NCBI RefSeq assembly: GCF_000708265.2
Contig: NZ_JCKI01000002.1
Coordinates: forward strand, 124,001 to 188,000
Reading direction: 5' to 3'
Length of the DNA stretch: 64,000 nt
Origin: Pedobacter sp. R20-19
GTDB lineage: Bacteria > Bacteroidota > Bacteroidia > Sphingobacteriales > Sphingobacteriaceae
Position 1 is the stretch's first letter; each line of letters starts with the position of its first letter. The translations under genes and the position numbers were made by a program. Below the pieces are notes generated by a model. It was given only the letters and a program-made list of their open reading frames with translations. It made no database searches and was not told the DNA's origin. Below, piece by piece: positions 41,788-51,337 of the stretch.

Positions 41788-42923
41788 TATTTAAATTCTC
41801 TAAAATCCTGACCGTCTTTAATGTTTAGTAAACTTTCATAAATTAAGCTGATTACATTGTCAACATCTTCTTTATGTACCATTTCTACCGTAGTGTGCAT
41901 ATAACGTAATGGCAATGAAATCAATGCAGATGGAACACCTCCATTAGAGTAAGCAAAGGCGTCGGTATCAGTTCCGGTAGAACGGGATGAGGCCTGGCGC
42001 TGAAATGGAATCTCATTTTTTTCTGCCGTCTTAATTAATAGTTTATTTAAATTGGTTTGCACTGCTGGCGCATATGATACTACAGGCCCCTTGCCGGCTG
42101 ATAAATCACCCTGAATATTTTTATTAATCATTGGCGTAGTGGTATCATGCGTTACATCAGTTACAATGGCCACATTTGGTTTAATCCGTTGTGCAATCAT
42201 TTCCGCACCACGTAAGCCAATTTCTTCTTGTACAGAATTTACGATGTACAATCCAAAAGGAAGTTTTTTCTTGTTTTCTTTTAATAAACGTGCCACCTCG
42301 GCAATCATAAATCCACCTACACGGTTATCTAAAGCACGACCTACATAATAGCGATCGTTCAAAATCATAAACTCATCCTCATAAGTAATTACGCAGCCTA
42401 CATGGATACCCAATTGCTCCACTTCTTCTTTTGTGGTGCAGCCACAATCTAAAAAGATGTTTTTTAATTCTGGTGCCTGTTCTTTTTCGCCGTGACGAGT
42501 ATGAATAGCCGGCCAGCCGAAAACAGCTTTAACTAAACCTTTTTCGGTATGAATATTTACCCTTTTAGATGGTGCAATCTGATGATCGGAACCACCATTG
42601 CGGATCACATAAATTAAGCCGTCACTGGTGATGTAATTTACATACCATGAAATTTCATCGGCATGTGCCTCAATCACAACTTTATAAGGTGCCTTTGGAT
42701 TGATTACACCCACTGCAGTTCCGTAGTTATCTACAAAATGCTCGTCGATATAAGGTTTTAAATAGTTTAACCAAAGTTTCTGTCCTTCCCATTCGTAACC
42801 GGTAGGGGCAGGGTTGTTAATATATTCTTCCAGAAACTGTAATGATTTTTTGGTCACTACGGGAACATGATTTTTCTTTTCCTGCGCTTTAGGCAGGTTG
42901 CTATCTTCTTTTTTCTTAGCCAT
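41787..42923 (-). CDS. M42 family metallopeptidase
   Basis: The 378-residue protein matches the M42 aminopeptidase/endoglucanase family. Metal-binding and catalytic segments are visible in order: VIEAHADEISWYV, RALDNRVGGFMIAE, NSVQEEIGLRGAEM, IVTDVTHDTTTP and LPLRYMHTTVEMV. These enzymes are large cytosolic complexes that trim peptides. The N-terminal 20 residues are Lys-rich and not part of the family core. First gene of a two-gene unit. Confidence 0.92.
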   Translation of the reverse strand: MAKKKEDSNLPKAQEKKNHVPVVTKKSLQFLEEYINNPAPTGYEWEGQKLWLNYLKPYIDEHFVDNYGTAVGVINPKAPYKVVIEAHADEISWYVNYITSDGLIYVIRNGGSDHQIAPSKRVNIHTEKGLVKAVFGWPAIHTRHGEKEQAPELKNIFLDCGCTTKEEVEQLGIHVGCVITYEDEFMILNDRYYVGRALDNRVGGFMIAEVARLLKENKKKLPFGLYIVNSVQEEIGLRGAEMIAQRIKPNVAIVTDVTHDTTTPMINKNIQGDLSAGKGPVVSYAPAVQTNLNKLLIKTAEKNEIPFQRQASSRSTGTDTDAFAYSNGGVPSALISLPLRYMHTTVEMVHKEDVDNVISLIYESLLNIKDGQDFREFK

Positions 42924-42928
42924 GTGTA

Positions 42929-42963
42929 TTTTAGATTTACGATTTCAGATTTAAGATTTGCTT
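42929..42963. repeat. Five-unit heptad array upstream of the M42 peptidase
   Basis: TTTTAGA, TTTACGA, TTTCAGA, TTTAAGA, TTTGCTT: five 7-base units, 35 bases, immediately upstream of the peptidase start. Confidence 0.65.
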
Positions 42964-43037
42964 GGATCAAATCAAATCATCGATCAAATTTTTTGGGTTT
43001 TAGAATTGTTCTTTTGATAGGTTAAGTAACCATTTTG

Positions 43038-43463
43038 TTAATCTACCATGTAAAATTCTTTTTCCATTACAACGAAATCGTAACCATCTTTAAAAAAGGT
43101 TTTTTCGGTTTCGTGAAAGCCAAATTTATAATAAAATTCTTTAGCATTTACGCGGGCATTGCACCAAAGTTTCGAGGCTTTCTGAATTTTACAAAAATCC
43201 AAGATATGATCCATGAGTTGTGTGCCTAAGCCAGATTTTTGTGCGTTGGAAAGAATGGCCAGTTTTCTAAACTGGTATACATCACCTTCGTTAAATAATG
43301 ATACCACGCCAGTAAGTTTATGTTCGAGGTATAAACCGAAGTGTATGCCCTCAAAATCATCTGTCAGTTTAACACTATCCAAAGGCAATTCAGGATACAT
43401 CACTTCATGCCTTATTTTCCACGTGAGTGATGGGAAAATCTGTTCAATCTGAATGAGCATCAT
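43038..43463 (-). CDS. GNAT family N-acetyltransferase
   Basis: The 141-residue protein has the GNAT core: a beta strand followed by the acetyl-CoA loop KLAILSNAQKSGLGTQLMDH (about 67-86), then ASKLWCNARVNAKEFYYKFG and a final beta strand. It acetylates an amine of unknown identity. Its start lies four bases after the MFS gene stop, so the two form an operon, possibly acetylating and exporting the same compound. Confidence 0.88.
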   Translation of the reverse strand: MMLIQIEQIFPSLTWKIRHEVMYPELPLDSVKLTDDFEGIHFGLYLEHKLTGVVSLFNEGDVYQFRKLAILSNAQKSGLGTQLMDHILDFCKIQKASKLWCNARVNAKEFYYKFGFHETEKTFFKDGYDFVVMEKEFYMVD

Positions 43464-43467
43464 AATT

Positions 43468-44643
43468 TTATAATGTAATTTTTTTTCTTCCGTAAAACTG
43501 ATAAATTAAGATGTTAAGTGCGGTGATGGCTACCATGCCGTAGCAAAACATCGCCCATCCGCCCTGGCCCCAAAGCCATAATCCTAAGGCTGATCCACAA
43601 CTGGCACCAATAAAACTAACCGACATAAAAATAGTATTCAATCGGTTTCTGGCTTCTGGGATGAGCGTGTAAATCCTAGTTTGATTGGTGACATGAATGG
43701 CCTGCTGACCGATATCAATCAATACAATGCCAATGACGAAAAGGTATAAATGACTGCCTGTAAAATAGAATAATGCAATACTTACTAATTGCAATACAAA
43801 GCCAATCATCAGGTTTTTACGTGGATTATTTCCATCACTTAACTTGCCAACCAAAGGTGCGGCTAATGCACCTGCTGCTCCGGCTATTCCAAATAAACCA
43901 ATTTGCAAGGTTTGAAAGCGAAAGGGTGGGTTGGCTAAAAATAGTACCATGGTTGTCCAAAAGGCACTGATAATAGCGAAAGCCAGAAAATTAATGATAG
44001 ATGTTTCCCGTAATACAGGTTGCGTTTTAATGTAACCAAACATGGAACGCATGAGCTGTTTATAAGAACCTTTAAATGCCGGGAAACTTTGAGGAAAACG
44101 TTTCGCCATTAATAAGATTAATAACAGGCAAATTCCTGAAGCCATGTAATAAACGGCACGCCAGCCCAGCCAAAAGCCAATACTTCCGCTTACTGCTCTG
44201 GATGCAAGGATGCCAACTAATAAACCGCTCATGATGATGCCAATATTGGCTCCACGGTTTTCATCGGTACTTAAGTTGGCTGCAAGTGGTAAAATAAGCT
44301 GTGGAACGATGGAGCAAATACCAATTAACAAAGATGCGATTTCAAGTAAGAAAAAAGTATGCGAAACAGCTGCCACTAATAAGGCTATAATGGCTAAGCC
44401 GGTAATGAATAAAATCTGTTTTTTACGCTCGAACATATCGCCCAAAGGAACCAATAGAAATAAACCCAATGCATAGCCAATCTGCGTGATGTAGGTAATT
44501 CTGCCTGCATAGGTTTCATTTAGCTTAAAATCTTCGGCAATGAGGATAACCAGGGGTTGGCAATAATAAATATTGGCCACAATAAGGCCGGTACAAAAGG
44601 CCATTAAAAGAATGTCGGTTCGGGATAATGTTGAAGTCTGCAT
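43468..44643 (-). CDS. Major facilitator superfamily transporter
   Basis: The 391-residue protein has about 12 hydrophobic helices. The MFS signature between helices 2 and 3 is LGDMFERKKQIL, and the central half-repeat is GKLSDGNNPRKNLM. It is typical of proton-driven drug or metabolite exporters of the YnfM/YgaY kind. Substrate unknown. Operon partner: the GNAT acetyltransferase. Confidence 0.88.
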   Translation of the reverse strand: MQTSTLSRTDILLMAFCTGLIVANIYYCQPLVILIAEDFKLNETYAGRITYITQIGYALGLFLLVPLGDMFERKKQILFITGLAIIALLVAAVSHTFFLLEIASLLIGICSIVPQLILPLAANLSTDENRGANIGIIMSGLLVGILASRAVSGSIGFWLGWRAVYYMASGICLLLILLMAKRFPQSFPAFKGSYKQLMRSMFGYIKTQPVLRETSIINFLAFAIISAFWTTMVLFLANPPFRFQTLQIGLFGIAGAAGALAAPLVGKLSDGNNPRKNLMIGFVLQLVSIALFYFTGSHLYLFVIGIVLIDIGQQAIHVTNQTRIYTLIPEARNRLNTIFMSVSFIGASCGSALGLWLWGQGGWAMFCYGMVAITALNILIYQFYGRKKITL

Positions 44644-44660
44644 GCTAGTTTAAATTCCAA

Positions 44661-44733
44661 AGTCCTTAGTCATGCGTCTCGGAGGCCGAGATTGATATAC
44701 TCCCAGACTATGGACTTATGACTATGGACTATT
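44661..44733. repeat. Heptad-repeat hairpin downstream of the carboxylase gene
   Basis: GACTATG, GACTTAT, GACTATG, GACTATT (44706-44733) form a four-unit 7-bp array. Part of it, ATGACTATGGACT (44718-44730), is complementary with one mismatch to AGTCCTTAGTCAT (44661-44673). The 44644-44735 gap thus folds as a hairpin, again combining the heptad pattern with inversion. Confidence 0.65.
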
Positions 44734-44735
44734 TT

Positions 44736-46277
44736 TTACAAAGGTATGTTTCCATGTTTTTTACGGGGATGATTAACCACTTTATTTTCCAACATTTTAA
44801 AAGCTTTAATCAGCTTCATTCTGGTTTGCGAAGGTTCTATTACTTCATCTACAAAGCCTCTTTCGGCAGCGCGATAAGGGTTAGCGAAAATATCAGCGTA
44901 TAATCTTTCTTTCTCTATCCATTTTTCTTCGGGATTTTCTGCAGCAGTTATTTCTTTTTTAAAAATGATTTCTGCAGCACCCTTTGCGCCCATTACTGCA
45001 ATCTCTGCACTAGGCCAGGCGTAATTTAAATCTGCACCGATGTGCTTGCTGTTCATGACATCGTAGGCTCCTCCATAAGCTTTCCTGGTAATTACGGTAA
45101 TGCGTGGAACGGTTGCTTCGCTGAAAGCATATAACAACTTGGCGCCGTTGGTAATAATGCCATTCCATTCCTGATCAGTACCTGGAAGGAAACCCGGAAC
45201 ATCTTCAAATACGAGCAATGGAATATTAAAACAATCGCAGAAACGCACAAACCTTGCCGCTTTAGTAGAGGAGTTACTGTCTAGCACACCCGCTAAGTAA
45301 GCAGGCTGATTCGCTACTACACCAATGCTTCGGCCAGCCAAACGGGCAAAGCCCACCACAATGTTCTCTGCAAAATCTTTATGGATCTCCAGGAAACTAT
45401 CGGCATCGGTTATTGTGGTGATGATTTCGCGGATATCATAAGGTTGAGACGCATTTTCTGGCATAAAAGTATTTAATGATAATCTACTTTCATCGCCTGC
45501 CTCATAAGGCCATTGCAAGGGTATTTCCTCACAATTTTGTGGCATGTAACTTAAAAGTTTTTTTAAATGATTAATGGCTTCTATTTCGTTGCTGCATGCA
45601 AAATGTGTTACACCAGATTTGGTGGCATGTGTAGTGGCTCCACCCAATTCTTCGGAAGTTACTTCTTCGTGTGTTACGGTTTTAACCACATTTGGCCCAG
45701 TAACAAACATGTAGGAGGTGTTTTCTACCATTAAAACAAAATCGGTAATGGCTGGAGAATATACTGCACCGCCCGCACATGGGCCCATAATGGCAGATAG
45801 CTGAGGAATTACGCCTGATGCCTGCACATTTTTATAAAAGATATCGGCATAACCACCCAATGATACCACACCTTCCTGAATTCGGGCACCCCCGCTATCA
45901 TTTAGGCCAATTAAAGGAGCACCATTTTTCATGGCCATATCCATTAACTTACAGATTTTTTCAGCATGTGTTTCTGATAGGGAACCCCCAAAAACAGTAA
46001 AATCTTGTGAGAAGACATAAGTTAAGCGACCGTTTATTGTGCCGTAACCGGTTACCACCCCATCACCCAGATACTTTTCGCGCTCCATTCCAAAATCTGT
46101 ACTTCGATGGGTCACCATCATTCCGATTTCTTCAAAACTTCCTTCATCCATCAAAAAATGAATGCGCTCGCGGGCGGTAAGCTTGCCCTTAGCGTGCTGG
46201 CTATCAATACGTGCTTGTCCGCCACCAAGGCTGGCCTGTTTAATCTTATCCTGAAGTAACGCTATTTTTTTATCCAT
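44736..46277 (-). CDS. Acyl-CoA carboxylase, carboxyltransferase (beta) subunit
   Basis: The 513-residue protein is the carboxyltransferase component of a propionyl- or methylcrotonyl-type carboxylase. Motifs include [59 protein letters not shown] (oxyanion region) and [22 protein letters not shown] [20 protein letters not shown]. Similarity is greatest to PccB. The biotin-carrying alpha subunit is not in the window, so the exact substrate (propionyl-CoA is likeliest) is inferred. Confidence 0.9.
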   Translation of the reverse strand: MDKKIALLQDKIKQASLGGGQARIDSQHAKGKLTARERIHFLMDEGSFEEIGMMVTHRSTDFGMEREKYLGDGVVTGYGTINGRLTYVFSQDFTVFGGSLSETHAEKICKLMDMAMKNGAPLIGLNDSGGARIQEGVVSLGGYADIFYKNVQASGVIPQLSAIMGPCAGGAVYSPAITDFVLMVENTSYMFVTGPNVVKTVTHEEVTSEELGGATTHATKSGVTHFACSNEIEAINHLKKLLSYMPQNCEEIPLQWPYEAGDESRLSLNTFMPENASQPYDIREIITTITDADSFLEIHKDFAENIVVGFARLAGRSIGVVANQPAYLAGVLDSNSSTKAARFVRFCDCFNIPLLVFEDVPGFLPGTDQEWNGIITNGAKLLYAFSEATVPRITVITRKAYGGAYDVMNSKHIGADLNYAWPSAEIAVMGAKGAAEIIFKKEITAAENPEEKWIEKERLYADIFANPYRAAERGFVDEVIEPSQTRMKLIKAFKMLENKVVNHPRKKHGNIPL

Positions 46278-46405
46278 TGCAGATGTAATGAGGTTTTAAA
46301 TTTAAAAATTACCATTGAGATTCCAAGTTTGTATCTTTCTTAATTTAGATCTGGGTTATAAGTGTTAAAAATCAGATTGATATCAGTCTGTGGGATAGCC
46401 GATCA

Positions 46406-46413
46406 TATATTTG
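46406..46413 (+). promoter_or_regulatory. Candidate -7 promoter box before the small secreted protein gene
   Basis: TATATTTG matches TAnnTTTG, 106 bases before the ATG at 46520. It could serve that gene and the SulP-carbonic anhydrase unit. No well-spaced -33 was found. Confidence 0.35.
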
Positions 46414-46519
46414 AAGTGCTTCGTTCGTTATATTGCATTTTTTTACAGCAATCTCATTGAAAAGCGAATAATCCCTTTACATTTGTACTATTACATTAGA
46501 ATCGGATTAGAAATCTCGG

Positions 46520-46864
46520 ATGTTTTTCAGGAAATACAAATATATTATCGTTACGGCCTTTATGTTTATCTTCATTGCGAAGATGGGCATTTCTGGTGCG
46601 CCGGTTTTTTATAAGAGTATGGATAAGGAAATCATGAATGCGGTAATCATGCAGATTGAACTGGAACATGATAGCGGCAAGGATACTGGCAAAGACATCA
46701 CAAAATTTACCGATTTCAAACTTCTCGAACTCAATCATCCGATTTTTGCTTATGAATTCTCTTCCAGCCACTTTGTATTGAAGAGTAGTTTTATTGAGCA
46801 TTTTAAAAGATATGTAGATCCATATCACCCTACGGTGCCTACACCGCCACCCAACTTTATCTAG
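46520..46864 (+). CDS. Small membrane-anchored or secreted protein, unknown function
   Basis: The 114-residue product has an N-terminal hydrophobic segment (YKYIIVTAFMFIFIAKMGIS, residues 6-25), a charged middle and a Pro-rich end (YHPTVPTPPPNFI). I do not recognise the family. It lies 151 bases before the SulP gene on the same strand, with no terminator between them. A 155-codon antisense frame over the same region looks like a shadow. Confidence 0.55.
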   Translation: MFFRKYKYIIVTAFMFIFIAKMGISGAPVFYKSMDKEIMNAVIMQIELEHDSGKDTGKDITKFTDFKLLELNHPIFAYEFSSSHFVLKSSFIEHFKRYVDPYHPTVPTPPPNFI

Positions 46865-47015
46865 TTTTTTTCTTGGGGTTAATTTTTTGTTGTGCTTTTT
46901 AACTGAAGCAGGCATATGGCGCATGGTTATTTTGCTGCATGCTTGATTTATAAAAGATTTCATTTTAAGATCCCCGCGATTTATTCGTTAAAATTTACCA
47001 GATAATTCTATCGTT

Positions 47016-48620
47016 ATGCAAAAGTTTAACCCGGCCTTTTCAGGTTCGGATATCAAAAAGTATTTCCTGAAAAAGAATCTCAAGAAAGATCTTCCTTCCA
47101 GTATCGTCGTATTTTTAGTGGCCTTGCCATTATGTTTGGGAATTGCCCTGGCTTCTGGTGCGCCATTATTTGCCGGTTTAATCACCGGCATTATTGGCGG
47201 TATTGTTGTGGCTTCCTGTAGTGGTTCGCAGTTAAGTGTAAGCGGACCTGCTGCTGGTTTAACGGTGATTGTTTTGGGTGCCATAACTTCATTAGGCGCT
47301 TATCCAACCTTTTTACTGGCCGTAGTACTGGCAGGGGTTTTTCAATTGATTCTGGGTTTGGTAAAGGCCGGTACCATTGGGAATTACTTTCCATCCAGTG
47401 TGATAGAGGGGATGCTGGCCGCTATTGGTTTGATTTTGATCTTGAAGCAATTGCCCCATGCTTTGGGTGTTGATACTGATTTTAGTGGCGATGAAGGATT
47501 CTTTCAACAAGATCATGAAAATACTTTTTCTGCAATTTCTGCGGCAATTGGTCATTTTAGTTTGGCTGCAGTGGTGATCAGCTTGTTATCTATAGCCATT
47601 TTAATTATTTGGCCTAAGTTTCCTAAATTAACTGTAGTGCCTGCTCCCTTATTGGTGGTGGCATTGGGCATTTTGGGTACATTTTTATTCTCTGGAACAG
47701 ATCATCCATTAAGAGCCGATCAAATGGTTAAAATTCCGGTAATTAGTGGCTTCAGTGGGTTTTTAGGTTTATTTACCTTGCCCGATTTTTCGCAGCTGGC
47801 TAATAAAAACGTTTATATTGTAGCCCTCACCATTGCGGTAGTGGCCAGTTTGGAAACGCTTTTGAGTATTGAAGCGGTGGATAAAATAGATCCGATTAAA
47901 CGGGTATCGCCCACTAATCGTGAGCTGATTGCACAGGGGATAGGTAACATTACGAGTGGGATGGTTGGTGGTTTACCCATGACATCGGTCATTGTAAGGA
48001 GTTCTGCCAATGTGAATGCAGGTGGACGGACCAAAATGTCTGCTATCTTCCATGGCATCTGGTTGCTTTTGTCTTTATTATTTATCCCTCAGGTGATTAA
48101 TATGATTCCACTTTCTTGCCTGGCTGCTATTTTATTGGTAACGGGTTATAAATTAACGCGGATAGCTTTGTTCAAACACATGTACCATAAGGGCTGGGAT
48201 CAGTTTGTGCCCTTTGTGGTTACCGTGCTGGCCGTGCTGTTTACCGATTTACTAAAAGGGGTAGCTGTAGGGATGATGGTTTCGATATTCTATTTGTTGC
48301 GTACTAATATGCGTAACCCTTTCTTTTACCGGATTACGAATGATGGTGACCGGAAAAATATCAGAATTAAGCTGGCGGAAGAGGTATCCTTTTTAAACAA
48401 GGCTGCGATACAAGTCGTTCTGACCAATATTCCACGCGAGACAAACGTCATTATAGATGGTTCAAATGCCCGATACATTGATCCTGATGTGTTGGAAACC
48501 ATTTTCAATTATAAACATAATGCTTATACGAAAGGCATTATTGTAACACTAGCGCACATACAGAAACATTATACTGTGCCAAAATTAACTAACAAATTTG
48601 TAGAAGACCTTAATCAATAA
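47016..48620 (+). CDS. SulP family anion (probably bicarbonate) transporter
   Basis: The 534-residue inner-membrane protein has the SulP signature PSSIVVFLVALPLCLGIALA (about 27-46). It also has GSQLSVSGPAAGLTVIV and many helices up to residue 430, then a divergent STAS-like domain (VVLTNIPRETNVIIDGSNAR). SulP members carry sulfate or bicarbonate. The carbonic anhydrase gene five bases downstream argues for bicarbonate here. Sodium coupling cannot be judged from sequence. Confidence 0.9.
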   Translation: MQKFNPAFSGSDIKKYFLKKNLKKDLPSSIVVFLVALPLCLGIALASGAPLFAGLITGIIGGIVVASCSGSQLSVSGPAAGLTVIVLGAITSLGAYPTFLLAVVLAGVFQLILGLVKAGTIGNYFPSSVIEGMLAAIGLILILKQLPHALGVDTDFSGDEGFFQQDHENTFSAISAAIGHFSLAAVVISLLSIAILIIWPKFPKLTVVPAPLLVVALGILGTFLFSGTDHPLRADQMVKIPVISGFSGFLGLFTLPDFSQLANKNVYIVALTIAVVASLETLLSIEAVDKIDPIKRVSPTNRELIAQGIGNITSGMVGGLPMTSVIVRSSANVNAGGRTKMSAIFHGIWLLLSLLFIPQVINMIPLSCLAAILLVTGYKLTRIALFKHMYHKGWDQFVPFVVTVLAVLFTDLLKGVAVGMMVSIFYLLRTNMRNPFFYRITNDGDRKNIRIKLAEEVSFLNKAAIQVVLTNIPRETNVIIDGSNARYIDPDVLETIFNYKHNAYTKGIIVTLAHIQKHYTVPKLTNKFVEDLNQ

Positions 48621-48625
48621 GCAAC

Positions 48626-49282
48626 ATGTGTGCAAAACCAATAGAAACAAAAGATATATCATACGAAGCATTACTACAGGGAAATAAAGATTGGGTAAAG
48701 GATACGATTGATAAAGATCCGGCCTTTTTTGATAAACTTTCTGACGGTCAGAATCCACCTGTTTTGTGGATTGGTTGTTCTGATAGCCGTGTACCTGCCA
48801 ACCAAATTACGAACACTAAACCAGGCGATATCTTCGTTCATAGGAATATTGCCACTGTGGTGGTACATACTGATATGAATATGCTTTCCGTTCTGGATTA
48901 TTCAGTAAATGTGTTAAAAGTTAAACATGTAATTGTTTGTGGCCACTATGGATGCGGTGGTGTGAAAGCTGCACTGGGCAATAAGCAGGTAGGCATTATT
49001 GATAACTGGTTGAGGAATATCCGTGATGTATACCGCACATACGAATTGGAAATGTCTGCCATTCAAGATCCTATAAAAAGGTTTGATAGACTGGTGGAAT
49101 TGAATGCAATTGAAGGTGCATCAAATATTATGAACACCTCCATTGTACAGGCTGCCTGGGCAAATGGTCAGGAATTATCGGTTCATGCATGGGTTTATAG
49201 TTTGAAAACAGGAATTATTAAAGATATGGAAGTAACTAGCAATTGCCTGGATGATGTAACGCCTGCATTTAAGATAGGCTAA
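48626..49282 (+). CDS. Beta-class carbonic anhydrase
   Basis: The 218-residue enzyme interconverts CO2 and bicarbonate. Zinc ligands are visible: Cys51 in IGCSDSRVPA with the Asp53-Arg55 dyad, His107 and Cys110 in VCGHYGCGG. Length matches the Can/CynT type. It starts five bases after the SulP gene, so the transporter and enzyme are co-expressed and likely work together in carbon supply for carboxylases or in pH control. Confidence 0.95.
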   Translation: MCAKPIETKDISYEALLQGNKDWVKDTIDKDPAFFDKLSDGQNPPVLWIGCSDSRVPANQITNTKPGDIFVHRNIATVVVHTDMNMLSVLDYSVNVLKVKHVIVCGHYGCGGVKAALGNKQVGIIDNWLRNIRDVYRTYELEMSAIQDPIKRFDRLVELNAIEGASNIMNTSIVQAAWANGQELSVHAWVYSLKTGIIKDMEVTSNCLDDVTPAFKIG

Positions 49283-49366
49283 GGTATTTTGATGATATAT
49301 TTAAGTTGAGATTTGATTGGTAATATGCTTCAAAATAACATTTAAACGGTTTATTCTCGCTTTTAA

Positions 49367-49508
49367 CCACCCCTCCCTTTGGGCCGCCCTCCGATGCATC
49401 GGAGGGAATTACGATCGCCATTAGTTAACCCCTATCCGCCTATCGGCACCTTTCACCTGAAAGGGATAGGGCGAAAAAAAAGGCCATTCCCATCTTTTAG
49501 AGGGGTGG
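49367..49508. repeat. GC-rich palindromic element (REP/MITE-like)
   Basis: CCACCCCTC (49367-49375) and GAGGGGTGG (49500-49508) bound a 142-base unit. Inside is a perfect 20-base palindrome (49387-49406, half-site CCCTCCGATG) and a CCCTATCC...GGGATAGGG stem. The GC content is far above the surroundings. It encodes nothing. Such ACCCCTCC-bounded units are frequent in Sphingobacteriaceae, which supports a mobile repeat origin. Confidence 0.65.
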
Positions 49509-49562
49509 TCGCAGACCGGGTGTTAAGGACTTTAAATACTTATCTAACTTGCAAATAGCCAT

Positions 49563-49592
49563 AAAAACCCTCGGTATTAGTCGAGGGTTTTT
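49563..49592 (+). terminator. Terminator downstream of the SulP-carbonic anhydrase genes
   Basis: AAAAACCCTCG (49563-49573) pairs with CGAGGGTTTTT (49582-49592) around an 8-base loop, followed by T-rich sequence. It is 280 bases after the carbonic anhydrase stop, beyond the GC-rich repeat, and could also work from the minus side. Confidence 0.75.
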
Positions 49593-49656
49593 ATTTTTTA
49601 AGGTACCAAAGTTTACGTTAAGACGGGCATGGAATTGCCGATTGCTTTTAAAAGAA

Positions 49657-49680
49657 AAATCCCCGATTGCCCGGGGATTT
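49657..49680 (-). terminator. Terminator of pruA
   Basis: AAATCCCCG (49657-49665) pairs with CGGGGATTT (49672-49680), 22 bases beyond the pruA stop. A T-rich tail follows on the minus strand. Confidence 0.8.
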
Positions 49681-49702
49681 AAAAAATATGTTAAGTTATA
49701 GA

Positions 49703-51337
49703 TTAATCTTCTGCTAAAAAAGGATAACGATAATCTGTCGGAGATTCAAAAACTTCCTTAATGGTACGTGGCGAAACCCAACGTAATAAGTTGATCATTG
49801 AACCCGCTTTATCATTGGTACCTGAACCTCTGGCACCACCAAAAGGCTGCTGACCCACTACTGCTCCTGTACATTTATCATTGATGTAAAAGTTGCCTGC
49901 AGAATTACGTAAGGCATGTGATGCTTTATCAATTGCATAACGGTCTTGTGCAATTAAGGCACCCGTTAAGGCATATGGCGAAGTGGTATCGATAACTTCT
50001 AAAATAGAATCGAAATCCTGATCTGCATAAACATAAACGGTTAATACCGGGCCAAATAATTCTTCGCACATGGTGGTATATTTCGGGTCGTTAACCACTA
50101 AAACCGTAGGCTCAACAAAATAGCCTTTACTCTTATCGTAATTTCCGCCAGCGATGATTTCTACGCCTTCGTCTTGTTTCGCCTGGTCAATGTACTTCGC
50201 TAATTTATCGAAAGAACGTTCATCAATTACGGCATTGATGAAGTTGGTGAAATCTTCTGTACCGCCCATTTTAAAGGTGGCTAAATCACGAAGCATTAAT
50301 TCTTTAATTTCAGGCCAGATGCTTTCTGCAATATACACTCTTGATGCTGCAGAACACTTTTGTCCTTGATATTCGAAAGCACCACGAACAATTGCAGTAC
50401 TGGCAATATCAGCTTGTGCAGAAGGGTGAACCAGGATAAAATCTTTACCGCCGGTTTCGCCTACAATACGTGGATAGGATCTGTATTTATGAATGTTGGT
50501 ACCAATGGTTTTCCAGATTTCCTGAAACACTTTTGTAGAACCTGTGAAGTGAATACCGGCAAAATCAGGGTGGTTAAAAATAACATCACCAGTTTCAGGT
50601 CCATCAGCATATACTAAATTAACTACACCATTAGGTAAGCCTGCTTCACGGAAAATTTCCATTAAAAGGTTAGCGGCATAAACCTGTGTATCTGCAGGTT
50701 TCCAAACCACTACATTTCCCATCATGGCGGCTGATGCTGGTAAGTTTGCTGCAATTGCGGTAAAGTTGAAAGGTGTTAATGCAAATACAAAGCCTTCTAA
50801 CGGGCGTTGCTCTACACGGTTCCAGCTTCCACGGGGAGATACAGGAGGTTGTTGTTTATAAATGTCGGCCATGTAACTTACGTTGAAACGTAAGAAATCG
50901 ATGAGTTCGCAGGCGGCATCAATTTCTGCCTGGTATGCATTTTTGCTTTGACCAAGCATGGTTGCAGCGTTCAATTTGTAACGGTATTTACCTGCAATTA
51001 AATCTGCGGCTTTTAAAAAGATAGCTGCTCTGTGTTCCCATGAAAGGTTTTCCCAATCTTCTTTCGCTGCTAAAGCCGCATCAATGGCCTGTGAAATGTG
51101 TGTTTTATCGCCAATGCTGTATTGGGCTAAGATATGTTGATGATCATGTGGGGCAACTACTTTTCCTTTTTTATCAGTATGGACAGGCTTCCCGCCGATG
51201 TACATTGGAATATCTTGTTGGTGTGAGCGGGCTTCAGCTAGTGCTTCTTTTAGAAGTGCACGTTCTTTACTGCCTGGGCCGTAGTTTAATATAGGTTCGT
51301 TTACCGGAGTGGGTACGTTAAAAAATCCTTTAAGCAT
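49703..51337 (-). CDS. pruA: L-glutamate gamma-semialdehyde dehydrogenase (1-pyrroline-5-carboxylate dehydrogenase)
   Basis: The enzyme oxidises glutamate semialdehyde to glutamate in proline degradation. The 544-residue protein has the aldehyde dehydrogenase fold: ALTPFNFTAIAANLPASAAM (NAD-binding loop), HFTGSTKVFQEIW, RIVGETGGKDFILV with the general base Glu, and the nucleophile Cys in EYQGQKCSAASRVY. The extended N-terminus fits monofunctional P5C dehydrogenase. No proline dehydrogenase gene adjoins it. A TATCTTTG box lies 23 bases upstream of the start. Confidence 0.95.
   Translation of the reverse strand: MLKGFFNVPTPVNEPILNYGPGSKERALLKEALAEARSHQQDIPMYIGGKPVHTDKKGKVVAPHDHQHILAQYSIGDKTHISQAIDAALAAKEDWENLSWEHRAAIFLKAADLIAGKYRYKLNAATMLGQSKNAYQAEIDAACELIDFLRFNVSYMADIYKQQPPVSPRGSWNRVEQRPLEGFVFALTPFNFTAIAANLPASAAMMGNVVVWKPADTQVYAANLLMEIFREAGLPNGVVNLVYADGPETGDVIFNHPDFAGIHFTGSTKVFQEIWKTIGTNIHKYRSYPRIVGETGGKDFILVHPSAQADIASTAIVRGAFEYQGQKCSAASRVYIAESIWPEIKELMLRDLATFKMGGTEDFTNFINAVIDERSFDKLAKYIDQAKQDEGVEIIAGGNYDKSKGYFVEPTVLVVNDPKYTTMCEELFGPVLTVYVYADQDFDSILEVIDTTSPYALTGALIAQDRYAIDKASHALRNSAGNFYINDKCTGAVVGQQPFGGARGSGTNDKAGSMINLLRWVSPRTIKEVFESPTDYRYPFLAED

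Noticed and set aside
46496..46963. Antisense 155-codon open frame on the minus strand
   Set aside because: It overlaps the plus-strand 114-residue gene with a signal-like start. Its product is basic and has no family-like features, as expected for a shadow frame.
47191..48058. Several antisense frames of 67-81 codons within the SulP gene
   Set aside because: They lie wholly inside a strongly conserved transporter gene on the opposite strand and have no recognisable features.
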